NCBI GenBank assembly: GCA_934317005.1
Contig: CAKREB010000013.1
Span: 1 to 64,000 of the forward strand
Direction: 5' to 3'
DNA length: 64,000 bases
Source of the DNA: an uncultured Lachnospiraceae bacterium
GTDB lineage: Bacteria; Bacillota; Clostridia; Lachnospirales; Lachnospiraceae
Shown one piece after another: positions 7,187 to 15,825 of the stretch. The notes beneath the pieces are model-generated. The model searched no databases, was not told where the DNA came from, and saw nothing but the letters and a program-made list of their open reading frames with translations. The translations under genes and the position numbers were made by a program. Within the stretch, counting starts at the first letter, position 1. Each line of letters opens with the position of its first letter.

Positions 7187-10100
7187 ATGATTGTACCACG
7201 CTATTATGAAGATTTAAGTATGATGCATGACAAGACGATGCCAGCGAGAGCATATTACATTCCGGCATCTGTTCGTAATGACGATTTTGTGGAACACAGA
7301 GAAAAGTCAGATCGTTTCCAATTATTAAATGGAGAGTGGAAATTTCAGTATTATAACAGTATTTGTGATGTGACGGATGCATTTTATGAAACGGGTTATG
7401 ATGTTTCAGATTTTGATTCGGTGGCAGTTCCGGGGGTATGGCAGATGGATGGTTATGATGTACACCAGTATACGAATATCCGCTATCCGTTTCCGTTTGA
7501 TCCGCCATATGTACCGCAGGACATTCCTTGTGGAGCATATGTTCATACTTTTGATTACCACAAAGAAGAAAAGGCACCAAAAGCATTTCTGAACTTTGAA
7601 GGTGTCGACAGTTGCTTCTATGTTTGGGTAAATGGTGTTTATGCCGGATACAGCCAGGTGCCTCATGCGACCAGCGAATTTGATGTTACCTCTCTGCTGA
7701 ATGAGGGGGAGAATACTTTAGCAGTTTTAGTTCTTAAATGGTGTGATGGTTCGTATTTGGAGGATCAGGATAAATTCCGTATGAGTGGAATTTTCAGAGA
7801 TGTTTATCTGCTGAAAAGACCAGAAAAAGCGGTTAGAGATTACAAGATTACGACAGAAGTAAAAAGAGATCGTGCTATCGTAAAACTGGATCTGCAGTAT
7901 GCAAAACCGGTGACAACAAAAGTGACGGTAGAAGATAAATATGGAGCGGTAGTTGCCAGTGGGGAAACTGCAAAGGACGGAATTGTGGAATTGACTGTAT
8001 TAAATCCTGTTTTATGGAATACAGAGGACCCATATTTATATAAGGTGATCTTGACTACGCCGGATGAAGTGATCGTGGATCGAGTTGGTTTCCGAACGAT
8101 TGAGATCAAAGATAAGGTTGTTTATTTCAATGGTGAAAAGATCAAATTCCGTGGTGTAAACCGTCATGATTCGGATCCGGAAACAGGATTTGTTATCAGT
8201 ATTCAGCAGATAAAACAGGATCTGACGCTGATGAAGCAGCATAATTTTAATGCGATTCGTTCCAGTCATTATCCAAATGCACCATATTTTTATCAGATGT
8301 GCGATGAATATGGATTTATGGTGGTTGACGAAGCGGATATTGAGGCACATGGACCATTTATGCTGTACCGGAAGGAGGATACAGACCAGAACCGTTTTCA
8401 CCGTTGGAATGAAAAGATTGCAGATGATCCGGCATGGGAAAAGGCAATTGTGGACCGTGTCCAGCTTATGGTACAGAGAGACAAAAACCGTCCAAGCATT
8501 GTAATGTGGTCTATGGGAAATGAAAGTGCGTATGGCTGCAATTTTGAAAAGGCGCTTGCATGGACAAAGCAGTTTGATCCAGATCGGATTACACAGTATG
8601 AAAGTGCAAGATACCGCAATTACGATATCACATATAATTACGACAATTTAGATCTTTACAGCCGTATGTATCCATCCCTGCAGGAGATTGAGGACTATCT
8701 GAAAAATGATGGAAGCAAGCCATTTCTGCTTGTGGAGTATTGTCACAGCATGGGAAACGGACCGGGAGATTTTGAGGATTATTTTCAGATGATTCATAAG
8801 GATGACCGGATGTGCGGCGGCTTTGTCTGGGAATGGTGTGATCATGCGATCGCACATGGAACAGCAGAGAATGGAAAGACCAGATATTATTATGGTGGGG
8901 ATCATGGCGAAACGATTCATGATGGAAACTTCTGTATGGATGGACTGGTGTATCCGGATCGCACACCGCATACAGGACTTTTGGAATATAAAAATGTATA
9001 TCGTCCGGTGAGAGTTGTGTCTTATGACCAGGAGAGTGGGCAGTTGGTTCTCCATAATTATATGGATTTTGATGATTTGAGGGATTATGTGGATATTTCC
9101 TATGAAATGACGCAGGATGGCCTGACGATGGAAAAGGGAAAATTGGCAGAGATTTCGGCTAAACCACATAGTGATGTGACAACCGAGTTGAAGCTGCAGG
9201 TTCCAAAGAATGGAAAAGTTTATCTGAAGTTCATTTATCATTTGAAAAAAGAAATTCCATTGCTTGAGCCGGGATACGAATTGGCATTTGAAGAGGTAAA
9301 GCTTGTAAATGAGGATGACAGGAACCGACAGGCTGTAAAGTGGCTTGAGCAGGAAAAAACAGCAGGAACCATTGATGTAAAGGAAACAGACCGGCAGATT
9401 GTGTTACAGGCAAAGGATTTTACCTATACATTAGATAAACGCACCGGTATGTTTGAAGATATTCAATTTGCTGGAAGAAGTTATATCAACCATCCTATGG
9501 AGTTGAATATCTGGCGTGCTCCAACGGATAACGACATGTATATCAAGCAGGAGTGGAAAAAAGCACATTATGATGCGGCTTATACAAGGGCATACCGCAT
9601 AGAAGTTCTCCAAAATAAGCACGGAGTTTTGATCATGGAGCATGTGGCGGTAGTGGCAGATACTGTGCAAAAGATTTTGGATGTGGAAATGACATGGAAG
9701 ATAAATGAAGATGGAAAGCTGGAAACGGTGATAGAAGCAGTAAAGGATAACGAGTTTCCAGATCTTCCAAGATTTGGGCTTCGTATGTTCTTAGATAAGA
9801 AACTAGGTGATGTTACTTATTTTGGAATGGGACCGCAGGAAAGCTACAGAGACAAGCACCAGGCTTCCAGTCATGGTTTATTCCGTTCGAAAGTGGATCA
9901 AATGCATGAAGACTATATTCGCCCACAGGAGAATGGAAGTCATTACGACTGTGATTATGTTGAGATCACAAATGGTCAGTATGGAATTGCTGCAGTATCA
10001 AAGTGTTCATTTTCGTTTAATGTATCTGTTTATACACAGGAAGAATTAGAAAAGAAAACACACAATTATGAATTGGAAGAGTCTGACAGCACCGTATTTT

Positions 10101-10225
10101 GTGTTGATTATGCAATGAATGGCATTGGTTCAAATAGCTGCGGACCGGAGGTTTTAGAAAAATACCGGTTTGATGATGAGATTTTTAAGTTTCAGTTTGA
10201 ATTGGTTCCATTTGTAAAAGGATAA
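7187..10225 (+). CDS. lacZ: Beta-galactosidase, GH2 (LacZ type)
   Basis: 1012 residues, close to the usual length of LacZ. I chose ATG 7187 because AAAGGAGGA is 7 bases upstream; the frame extends to 7142 without an RBS. The N-terminal jelly-roll carries GVWQMDGYDVHQYTNI and DRFQLLNGEWKF. The TIM barrel contains the acid/base motif WSMGNES (Glu446) and the nucleophile motif VEYCHSMGNGPG (Glu517), matching E461/E537 of E. coli. GFVWEWCDHA and IWRAPTDND are conserved substrate-site regions. There is no signal peptide, so it cleaves lactose or galactosides in the cytosol. It is followed by a symporter (167 bp) and broken galK and galT. Likely controlled by the divergent AraC regulator. Confidence 0.96.
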   Translation: MIVPRYYEDLSMMHDKTMPARAYYIPASVRNDDFVEHREKSDRFQLLNGEWKFQYYNSICDVTDAFYETGYDVSDFDSVAVPGVWQMDGYDVHQYTNIRYPFPFDPPYVPQDIPCGAYVHTFDYHKEEKAPKAFLNFEGVDSCFYVWVNGVYAGYSQVPHATSEFDVTSLLNEGENTLAVLVLKWCDGSYLEDQDKFRMSGIFRDVYLLKRPEKAVRDYKITTEVKRDRAIVKLDLQYAKPVTTKVTVEDKYGAVVASGETAKDGIVELTVLNPVLWNTEDPYLYKVILTTPDEVIVDRVGFRTIEIKDKVVYFNGEKIKFRGVNRHDSDPETGFVISIQQIKQDLTLMKQHNFNAIRSSHYPNAPYFYQMCDEYGFMVVDEADIEAHGPFMLYRKEDTDQNRFHRWNEKIADDPAWEKAIVDRVQLMVQRDKNRPSIVMWSMGNESAYGCNFEKALAWTKQFDPDRITQYESARYRNYDITYNYDNLDLYSRMYPSLQEIEDYLKNDGSKPFLLVEYCHSMGNGPGDFEDYFQMIHKDDRMCGGFVWEWCDHAIAHGTAENGKTRYYYGGDHGETIHDGNFCMDGLVYPDRTPHTGLLEYKNVYRPVRVVSYDQESGQLVLHNYMDFDDLRDYVDISYEMTQDGLTMEKGKLAEISAKPHSDVTTELKLQVPKNGKVYLKFIYHLKKEIPLLEPGYELAFEEVKLVNEDDRNRQAVKWLEQEKTAGTIDVKETDRQIVLQAKDFTYTLDKRTGMFEDIQFAGRSYINHPMELNIWRAPTDNDMYIKQEWKKAHYDAAYTRAYRIEVLQNKHGVLIMEHVAVVADTVQKILDVEMTWKINEDGKLETVIEAVKDNEFPDLPRFGLRMFLDKKLGDVTYFGMGPQESYRDKHQASSHGLFRSKVDQMHEDYIRPQENGSHYDCDYVEITNGQYGIAAVSKCSFSFNVSVYTQEELEKKTHNYELEESDSTVFCVDYAMNGIGSNSCGPEVLEKYRFDDEIFKFQFELVPFVKG

Positions 10226-10260
10226 TAAAAGACACCCGACAACCAAAGCAAATTTCCGGG

Positions 10261-10298
10261 GAAGATGATGCGAAATAGTCCGGACTGGCATGATCTTC
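10261..10298 (+). other. Intercistronic hairpin, lacZ-symporter gap
   Basis: GAAGATGATGC (10261-10271) pairs with GCATGATCTTC (10288-10298) with one mismatch; the loop holds another small palindrome, GTCCGGAC. No T-run follows, so it may protect or process the mRNA between the two genes rather than terminate it. Confidence 0.45.
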
Positions 10299-10392
10299 TT
10301 TGGAAAACAACAGAACAAGAGACAATTAGAAATGACAAAAATTGATAGACTGCTGAGGATTCTAAACAACAAATAGAGAAGGAGCGATTCTT

Positions 10393-11775
10393 ATGGAGAA
10401 AAAGAAATATTTAAAGTGGTATAACAAGATAGGATATGGATCTGGTGATATTGCAGGAAATATAGTATATGCATTCCTGACATCATTTATGATGGTTTAT
10501 CTGACAGATACGATTGGTCTGGCATCCGGAATTGTAGGAACATTGATTGCCGTATCCAAATTATTTGATGGTTTTACAGATATCTTTTTTGGCTCAATGA
10601 TTGATAAAACACATAGTAAGCTGGGAAAAGCAAGACCTTGGATGCTTTATGGATATATTGGCTGTGCAGTAACACTGGTAGCCTGCTTTGCAGTACCTAC
10701 AAGTCTTGGAAAAACAGCACAGTATGCGTGGTTCTTTATTGCATATACATTATTAAATGGTGTGTTCTATACAGCAAATAATATCGCTTACTCGGCACTT
10801 ACATCGCTTGTTACGAAAAACAGCAAAGAGCGTGTGCAGATGGGATCTTATCGTTTTATCTTTGCATTTTCTACCAGTCTTCTGATTCAGGCAATTACGG
10901 TTGGATTTGTTGCAAAATGTGGTGGAGATGCGGCTGCATGGCGTTTGGTAGCCATTATTTATGCAGTGATTGGTTTGATTGTCAATACCATTTCCGCGCT
11001 GTCTGTTAAGGAGCTTCCGGAAGAAGAATTAAACGATGGAGATGTAACAGGTGACGAGGAAAAATATGGTTTGGTTCAGGCATTCAAGCTGCTAGTAAAG
11101 AATAAATTCTACCTGATGATCTGTGGAACTTATATTTTGCAGCAGTTATACAGTGCAATGATCGGTGCCGGTATTTATTATATGACCTGGGTTTTGAAAA
11201 ATAAAAATTTATTTGGTCAGTTTGCGTGGGCTGTAAATATTCCGCTTATTATTGCTTTGATTTTCACACCAACGCTGGTTGGCAAATGGAATGGTATGTA
11301 TAAGCTGAATTTAAGAGGTTATATTCTTGCAGTAATTGGCAGAGCACTTGTCGTTGTTGCCGGATATATGGGAAGCATTCCTTTAATGATGGCATTTACT
11401 GCACTGGCAGCATTGGGACAGGGACCTTGGCAGGGAGATATGAATGCTGTGATCGCATCCTGCTCTGAGTACACTTACCTGACACAGGGAAAGAGAGTAG
11501 ATGGTACAATGTATTCCTGCACTTCTCTTGGTGTTAAAATCGGTGGAGGAATTGGAACAGCAGTTGTAGGATGGCTCTTAGAACTTAGCGGATATGTGGG
11601 AACCCATGCAGTGCAGCCACAGTCTGCACTGAATATGATGCAGTTTATGTATCTCTGGCTGCCGCTGATCTTTGATGTGCTTATTATGTTTATTCTTTCC
11701 AGAATGAATGTAGAAGAGACAAATGCAAAGATTAAAAAAGAAAAAGGAATTACAGTAGAAGCTGCTCAGCAGTAA
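10393..11775 (+). CDS. GPH-family sugar:cation symporter
   Basis: 460 residues with about 12 hydrophobic segments. The N-terminal motif KIGYGSGDIAGNIVYAF, then SKLFDGFTDIFFGSMIDKT and GKARPWMLYG, are signatures of the glycoside-pentoside-hexuronide (MelB/LacS/XylP) family. There is no C-terminal PTS IIA domain, so it is the MelB-like form without phosphorylation control. RBS gaaggagcg precedes ATG. Placed right after lacZ and before a terminator, it most likely imports lactose or another beta-galactoside with Na+ or H+. Substrate and coupling ion are inference. Confidence 0.88.
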   Translation: MEKKKYLKWYNKIGYGSGDIAGNIVYAFLTSFMMVYLTDTIGLASGIVGTLIAVSKLFDGFTDIFFGSMIDKTHSKLGKARPWMLYGYIGCAVTLVACFAVPTSLGKTAQYAWFFIAYTLLNGVFYTANNIAYSALTSLVTKNSKERVQMGSYRFIFAFSTSLLIQAITVGFVAKCGGDAAAWRLVAIIYAVIGLIVNTISALSVKELPEEELNDGDVTGDEEKYGLVQAFKLLVKNKFYLMICGTYILQQLYSAMIGAGIYYMTWVLKNKNLFGQFAWAVNIPLIIALIFTPTLVGKWNGMYKLNLRGYILAVIGRALVVVAGYMGSIPLMMAFTALAALGQGPWQGDMNAVIASCSEYTYLTQGKRVDGTMYSCTSLGVKIGGGIGTAVVGWLLELSGYVGTHAVQPQSALNMMQFMYLWLPLIFDVLIMFILSRMNVEETNAKIKKEKGITVEAAQQ

Positions 11776-11796
11776 TGAGCAGAAATTGGTAACAGG

Positions 11797-11843
11797 AAAG
11801 CATTGTCTTAATTGAATAAACAATTACAGGCAATGCTTTTTGT
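11797..11843 (+). terminator. Terminator after the lactose symporter
   Basis: AAAGCATTG (11797-11805) pairs with CAATGCTTT (11831-11839) followed by T's. Outer bases GTAACA and TGTTAC extend the stem. It separates the lacZ-symporter operon from the galK relic, which therefore appears to have lost its own promoter. Confidence 0.75.
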
Positions 11844-11858
11844 TACGAAAGAAAAAGG

Positions 11859-12644
11859 ATTGGTGGAAATCATACAGACCATCAATGTGGAGAGGTGCTG
11901 GCGGCGTCCATCAACAATGATGCGATTGCTATTGTGCAGAAATTGAAAGAACCATGCGTCAAAGTTATATCGGATGGGTATGAATTGATTACGATAGATT
12001 TGGATGATCTGGACAGGAGAGAGGACGAGACGGTAACAACAAATGCACTGATTCGAGGGGTATTAGCAAAAACAAAAGAATATGGGTATCAGATAGGAGG
12101 CTTTCAGGCTTTTGTCACCAGTGATGTGCTGATCGGAGCGGGATTATCTTCCTCGGCTGCATTTGAAACATTGATGGGAACCATTTTATCCTATCTGTTT
12201 AATGATGGTAAAATTACGCCGATTGAAATCGCCATGATTGGACAGTTTGCGGAAAATGTATATTTTGGAAAACCTTGTGGCTTGATGGATCAGATGGCAT
12301 GCTCTGTAGGCAGCTTGGCACATATCAATTTTCAGAATCCGACCGCACCTTTTGTAGAGCGGATTGAGTTTGATCTGGATGCTCAGGGATATAATCTTTG
12401 TATTACAGATACGAAAGGCTCCCATGCTGATTTGACAGCGGAGTATGCAGCAATTCCGGAAGAAATGAAAAAAGCAGCAGCCTGTCTTGGGAAAGAAGTG
12501 CATGGAGGTGGATTTGCCGGAACAATACAGGCATTTGTGCCCAATGATCTTGTGGAATTATATAAAAGCGAGATGGAAAATGTATTCGGTGACGGAACAT
12601 GTGATGTGTTAAAAATCCGCAAATACGGCGGTATTATTGAATAA
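11859..12644 (+). pseudogene. galK: Galactokinase remnant with N-terminal and internal deletions
   Basis: The frame reads IGGNHTDHQCGEVLAASI from about 11859, and the GHMP motif DVLIGAGLSSSAAFE and the segment FGKPCGLMDQMACSVG follow, all typical galactokinase. There is no start codon or the usual ~40 N-terminal residues before IGGNHTDHQ. Near the C-terminus EEMKKAAACLGKEV joins directly to HGGGFAGTIQAFVP; in intact relatives about 100 residues lie between these motifs, so an in-frame deletion happened there. The surviving ORF (an ATG-less start near 11895, about 249 residues) lies behind a terminator. It is almost certainly inactive. Confidence 0.85.
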
Positions 12645-12645
12645 G

Positions 12646-12855
12646 GAGAATCTGTGGGAAAGCGATTTGACAAAATCACATGCAGAGTGGGCAGAGAAAT
12701 GGATGTCAAACTATGAAATCACAGACGACAATATTCATGCAATCGTGCAAAAGGAAATAGGAATTGTTTTTGCAAAAGTTTTGGAATGCGCAGGTGGTTA
12801 CAAAAGAACACCGGAAGGACAAGCTGCCTTCAAAAAAATTTTGGAGTGCATATAA
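12646..12855 (+). pseudogene. galT: C-terminal remnant of galactose-1-phosphate uridylyltransferase (GalT family 2)
   Basis: The frame reads SHAEWAEKWMSNYE, IHAIVQKEIGIVFAKVLECA, GGYKRTPEGQAAFKKI. This matches the end of the firmicute type-2 GalT as I remember it (pattern EIG.VF..VLE.AGV.KR..EG..AF.RF). Only about the last 70 residues of a ~500-residue enzyme remain. It begins where galK ends, so the original order was galK-galT, and both were lost by deletion. Terminator follows. Confidence 0.72.
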
Positions 12856-12861
12856 AAAAAG

Positions 12862-12895
12862 GACCATTTCACATTTGTGAATTGGTCTGCTTTTT
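12862..12895 (+). terminator. Terminator after the galK/galT relics
   Basis: GACCATTTCACA (12862-12873) and TGTGAATTGGTC (12876-12887) pair with one mismatch and are followed by TTTTT. Its survival marks the end of the former lac-gal operon. Confidence 0.75.
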
Positions 12896-12932
12896 CAATA
12901 TTCAGTTTTCACAAATAGTCCTTTTAGCTCGA

Positions 12933-13010
12933 TTATGCATGATATACATGTTCAAAGTATCCTTCATAGAAAGCTAAAAGGTTGTTCATATAGTTTTTGA
13001 ATCTGCTCAT
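12933..13010 (-). CDS. Candidate 25-residue small protein
   Basis: On the reverse strand, AAAGGAGGAA (13017-13026) lies 6-7 bases before an ATG at 13010. The frame encodes MSRFKNYMNNLLAFYEGYFE then HVYHA and a stop. It is short, amphipathic and aromatic, and resembles nothing I can name. A 10-bp inverted repeat (CCTTTTAGCT at 12920-12929, AGCTAAAAGG at 12972-12981) overlaps it, so the locus could also be a structured RNA. The excellent ribosome binding site is the main support. Confidence 0.45.
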   Translation of the reverse strand: MSRFKNYMNNLLAFYEGYFEHVYHA

Positions 13011-13145
13011 TTTGTATTCCTCCTTTCCTTGTTTGCAAATTCATTATAGGTCACGATGGATAAGAATGCTTGCCAAATTAAAAGAAAATGTAGACAAATG
13101 TTGCAGAAGAAATGAAAAACAAAGTAGTAAAGGGGAGATGTATAG

Positions 13146-13940
13146 ATGCATTTGACATTTAAAGAAACGAAGGAAGAGATATATGCCGCTCAGAGAGTGT
13201 CAAAACATGTGTCTCCACATTTGCACAACGCATTGGAGATTGTGTGTGTAACAGAAGGTGTACTGGAACTGGGAGTTGGTCAAGAACTGTATCATATGGA
13301 AAAAGGTGACATTGGTTTTGTCTTTTCCGATATTATTCACCACTACCAGGTGTTTTCGACAAAGACCAGCTGGGCAGATTATATTTTGGTACCTCCGTCT
13401 GTTACAGGAATATTCGAGGATAAAATACAAGGATATGCTCCCAAATATCCAGTTATAAAGGCGAAGCAGATTGAGCCAGATGTTTACAATGCGATTCAGG
13501 AAATCATTCAGGCGGAAGAAAAAGAGCCAATGCTTGTCCAGGCTTATGTTCAGATTATACTTGCAAGATGTATGGGAAAGTTGGAACTGGTGGAAAAAAG
13601 TTGTGTGGGAAGTGATGACTTAATTTATCGTACTGTATCTTATATATCAGGAAATTTCAGGAGACAGTTTTCTTTGGAAGATATGGCACGCGATCTTAGA
13701 GTGAGCAAGTATGTATTATCCAGGGTATTTTCTAAAACATTTCACTGTAATTTCAATCAGTATCTCAATGATGCCAGATTAAGTTATGCATGCACAAGGC
13801 TGATAAATACCAGTGATACGATCCTGAATATCTGTCTGGACAGCGGTTTTGACAGTCAAAGAACATTTAACAGAGTGTTTAAAGAACGCTATAGAACCGC
13901 ACCAAGTGAATACCGGAAAAACAAAAGACGAAATGGGTAA
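13146..13940 (+). CDS. AraC-family regulator
   Basis: 264 residues with a cupin-like N-terminus (SPHLHNALEIVCVTEGVLEL, MEKGDIGFVFSDIIHHYQ) and a C-terminal AraC domain (FSLEDMARDLRVSKYVLSRV, ARLSYACTRLINT, ILNICLDSGFDSQRTFNRV). It has the ligand-sensing layout of sugar regulators. RBS aggggagatg lies just upstream. No obvious target gene is adjacent: downstream is gene debris, upstream the decayed galactose genes, so it may be an orphan regulator left after loss of its operon. Confidence 0.88.
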   Translation: MHLTFKETKEEIYAAQRVSKHVSPHLHNALEIVCVTEGVLELGVGQELYHMEKGDIGFVFSDIIHHYQVFSTKTSWADYILVPPSVTGIFEDKIQGYAPKYPVIKAKQIEPDVYNAIQEIIQAEEKEPMLVQAYVQIILARCMGKLELVEKSCVGSDDLIYRTVSYISGNFRRQFSLEDMARDLRVSKYVLSRVFSKTFHCNFNQYLNDARLSYACTRLINTSDTILNICLDSGFDSQRTFNRVFKERYRTAPSEYRKNKRRNG

Positions 13941-14031
13941 GGGGATAGAAGTGGGAAATTCAAAAATATAGAAAGGCAGGACAGTTATAGAAAGACTGAT
14001 TTGGCAATAACAGTACGGGAATGATTCCTAA

Positions 14032-14505
14032 ATAGAGAACATTGCTGCACAGGTAAGAAAATATTGGGATATTGGTAGTGGACCAATAAAGGATTTACAG
14101 CATCTTTTGGAAAAAAATGGGATAATTGTAACGGGATTTGATACCAACGAAGATAAAATAGATGCGTTTGGTAAGACAAATGGAATAGAAAACACTGCAG
14201 ATGCTGATACAAAGATTACAAAGTTTGGCATCTCTTTTAATAGTGACGGAAGTACGACATTTTTTGCTGAGTTAGAAAAATCGTCCGCCAGTCAGAAAGA
14301 ATATCTTGAAAAACTTCAGGAAAAGAAAGCTGAGGAGAAAAAAGAGGCAAAGAAAAAGGAACAATCCAAGCAAATCGAAGTACGAAAAACTACGGTTCAG
14401 GCAAATTCAAAAGAAGAACTTTTGTATAAAATCAAAAATATTGAATGGGATTCCATTAAGCCGGAGGACAATAAAATCGGTGGAAGATTTGACCTTTCGA
14501 TTTAG
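14032..14505 (+). pseudogene. Chimeric relic: ImmA-like segment fused to DUF6033-like C-terminus
   Basis: After a stop at 14029 the frame runs without a good start. Bases 14032-14169 encode AAQVRKYWDIGSGPIKDLQH, LLEKNGIIVTGFDTNEDKID, resembling the middle of ImmA/IrrE (M78) proteins that partner XRE repressors. From 14170 the product changes to ADTKITKFGISFNSDGS, TTFFAELEKSSASQKEYLEK, a long Lys/Glu-rich helix, and IKPEDNKIGGRFDLSI, which resembles the C-terminus of DUF6033 proteins. No HExxH metal site is present. This looks like a deletion junction joining two unrelated genes. Confidence 0.6.
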
Positions 14506-14562
14506 TGAATTTGGATGGACGAGGTAGAGATGCTGTAAATGTAGGAAGGGGAAAGTGTAAAT

Positions 14563-14796
14563 ATGGCAATGAGCATCAATCAAAATTACAGTCAGTTTTA
14601 CAGAGGAACCAGCACAATTGATACTTATGGTGGAGGGGCTTCTGGAAAAAAACAGATTGTAAAGTACGAATTTAATACAACAGATGAAAAGGGCAATAAG
14701 ATCATGGACAAGATGTCCAAAGAAGAAACATTGTCAGCCATGAAGGAAATCAGTTCCCAGTACGGAGAAGATGTTATTGTTGAAGAATGGACATAA
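14563..14796 (+). CDS. Small DUF6033-associated hypothetical protein
   Basis: 77 residues from ATG 14563, about 55 bp after the chimeric relic. Text such as MAMSINQNYSQFY, KYEFNTTDEKGNKIMDKMSK and EISSQYGEDVIVEEW is of the style found next to DUF6033 genes in Lachnospiraceae. It may be a truncated copy, since relatives I recall continue after VIVE. No signal peptide or membrane segment. Function unknown. Confidence 0.5.
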   Translation: MAMSINQNYSQFYRGTSTIDTYGGGASGKKQIVKYEFNTTDEKGNKIMDKMSKEETLSAMKEISSQYGEDVIVEEWT

Positions 14797-14837
14797 TTAT
14801 GGCATAATTGACCCATATAGACGAGGAGGTGTTTATT

Positions 14838-14870
14838 ATGCCACTTTCGCTGGGCTATAGCTGGCAATAA
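14838..14870 (+). CDS. Possible 10-residue peptide ORF
   Basis: GAGGAGGT at 14823-14830 precedes ATG 14838 and a ten-codon frame MPLSLGYSWQ ending in TAA. It lies just upstream of the Agr-like response regulator. It may be the start of a truncated gene or chance; a peptide signal is only a speculation. Confidence 0.2.
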   Translation: MPLSLGYSWQ

Positions 14871-14983
14871 AATATATATTTTTTAGTTGAGAGTAGTCAA
14901 GAATTTAGGTGAGGATAAATAATTGATGTAATCTCTGTTTTTTTGATTATTCATAATTAGTAGTAAAGAGAGTGATTTTTGGA

Positions 14984-15724
14984 ATGGAACAGGAGAAGCT
15001 GAGAGCAGCAGTGTGTGAAGATGTTTTGGAGGAAGCAGAGTGGCTTTCTGACATGATACAAAGATGGTACGATGATAAAGGTATCGTGGGTGAGGTGAGG
15101 ATTTTTACAGATGCTGCTGCATTTCTTTTCGAGAGAGAGGATAATCATTTTGATGTACTGTTTCTTGATATAAAAATGCCCGGAGAAAACGGGGTCTTAT
15201 TGGCAAAGCATCTCCGGCGGCTTGGTGATGATATGCCTATCATATTTGTGACAGGCGAGAGGGAATATATTCTTGAAGGTTATGAAGTGCAGGCGCTTCA
15301 TTATCTGATAAAACCGGTGCGGGAGGAAAAGATTTTTGAATGTCTGGAGAGAGTTTACCGCAATGCAGCCCAGCAGGAAGCATATGTGATATTGACAGGA
15401 GATATGGGTGTTGTTAAGGTTTTACAAAAGGATATATATTTTATAGAGGTATTTGGTCACGATATAAAATATGTGACAAGGCAGGGCGAATTTTTAAAGA
15501 CGGGTTCATTAAAAGAAGCTCTATGTGAGATTTCTAATCAGGATTTTGTCAATTGTTATCGCGGCATTGCAGTAAATCTTCGTTATATATGGCGCATAGA
15601 AAAGGACAAGCTGTATATGGCAGAGGAGTTTTGCAGCTTTGAAAAAACGATTCCGGTCAGCAGGCGTATGTATAAGCTGGTAAATCAGAAATTTATTGAT
15701 TATAATAAAAAACATGAGAATTAG
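14984..15724 (+). CDS. LytTR response regulator (AgrA-like)
   Basis: 246 residues from ATG 14984, preferred over GTG 14972 because AGAGAG gives better spacing. Receiver domain: LRAAVCEDVLEEAEWL, phosphoacceptor FLDIKMPGENGV, switch IIFVTGERE and ALHYLIKPV. The C-terminal ~100 residues (YFIEVFGHDIKYVTRQGEFL, NCYRGIAVNLRYIWRIEKD) are a LytTR DNA-binding domain. It is followed by a GHKL kinase and an ABC exporter pair, so it probably controls the exporter. The usual LytTR repeat pair upstream of the exporter was not confirmed. Confidence 0.92.
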   Translation: MEQEKLRAAVCEDVLEEAEWLSDMIQRWYDDKGIVGEVRIFTDAAAFLFEREDNHFDVLFLDIKMPGENGVLLAKHLRRLGDDMPIIFVTGEREYILEGYEVQALHYLIKPVREEKIFECLERVYRNAAQQEAYVILTGDMGVVKVLQKDIYFIEVFGHDIKYVTRQGEFLKTGSLKEALCEISNQDFVNCYRGIAVNLRYIWRIEKDKLYMAEEFCSFEKTIPVSRRMYKLVNQKFIDYNKKHEN

Positions 15725-15825
15725 AGACCTGTGCGAATTTCACTTCGTCTCTTCGCGATGAACGTTCAGAAATGAGGATCAATGTGCTTTTGTTATTGTA
15801 AAAAACACTAAGAAAAGAGGAAATT

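Noticed and set aside
15725..15825. Possible MITE in the gap between the LytTR regulator and kinase
   Set aside because: GAGAC/GTCTC and TGCGAA/TTCGC arms are short and not clearly nested; insufficient to call.
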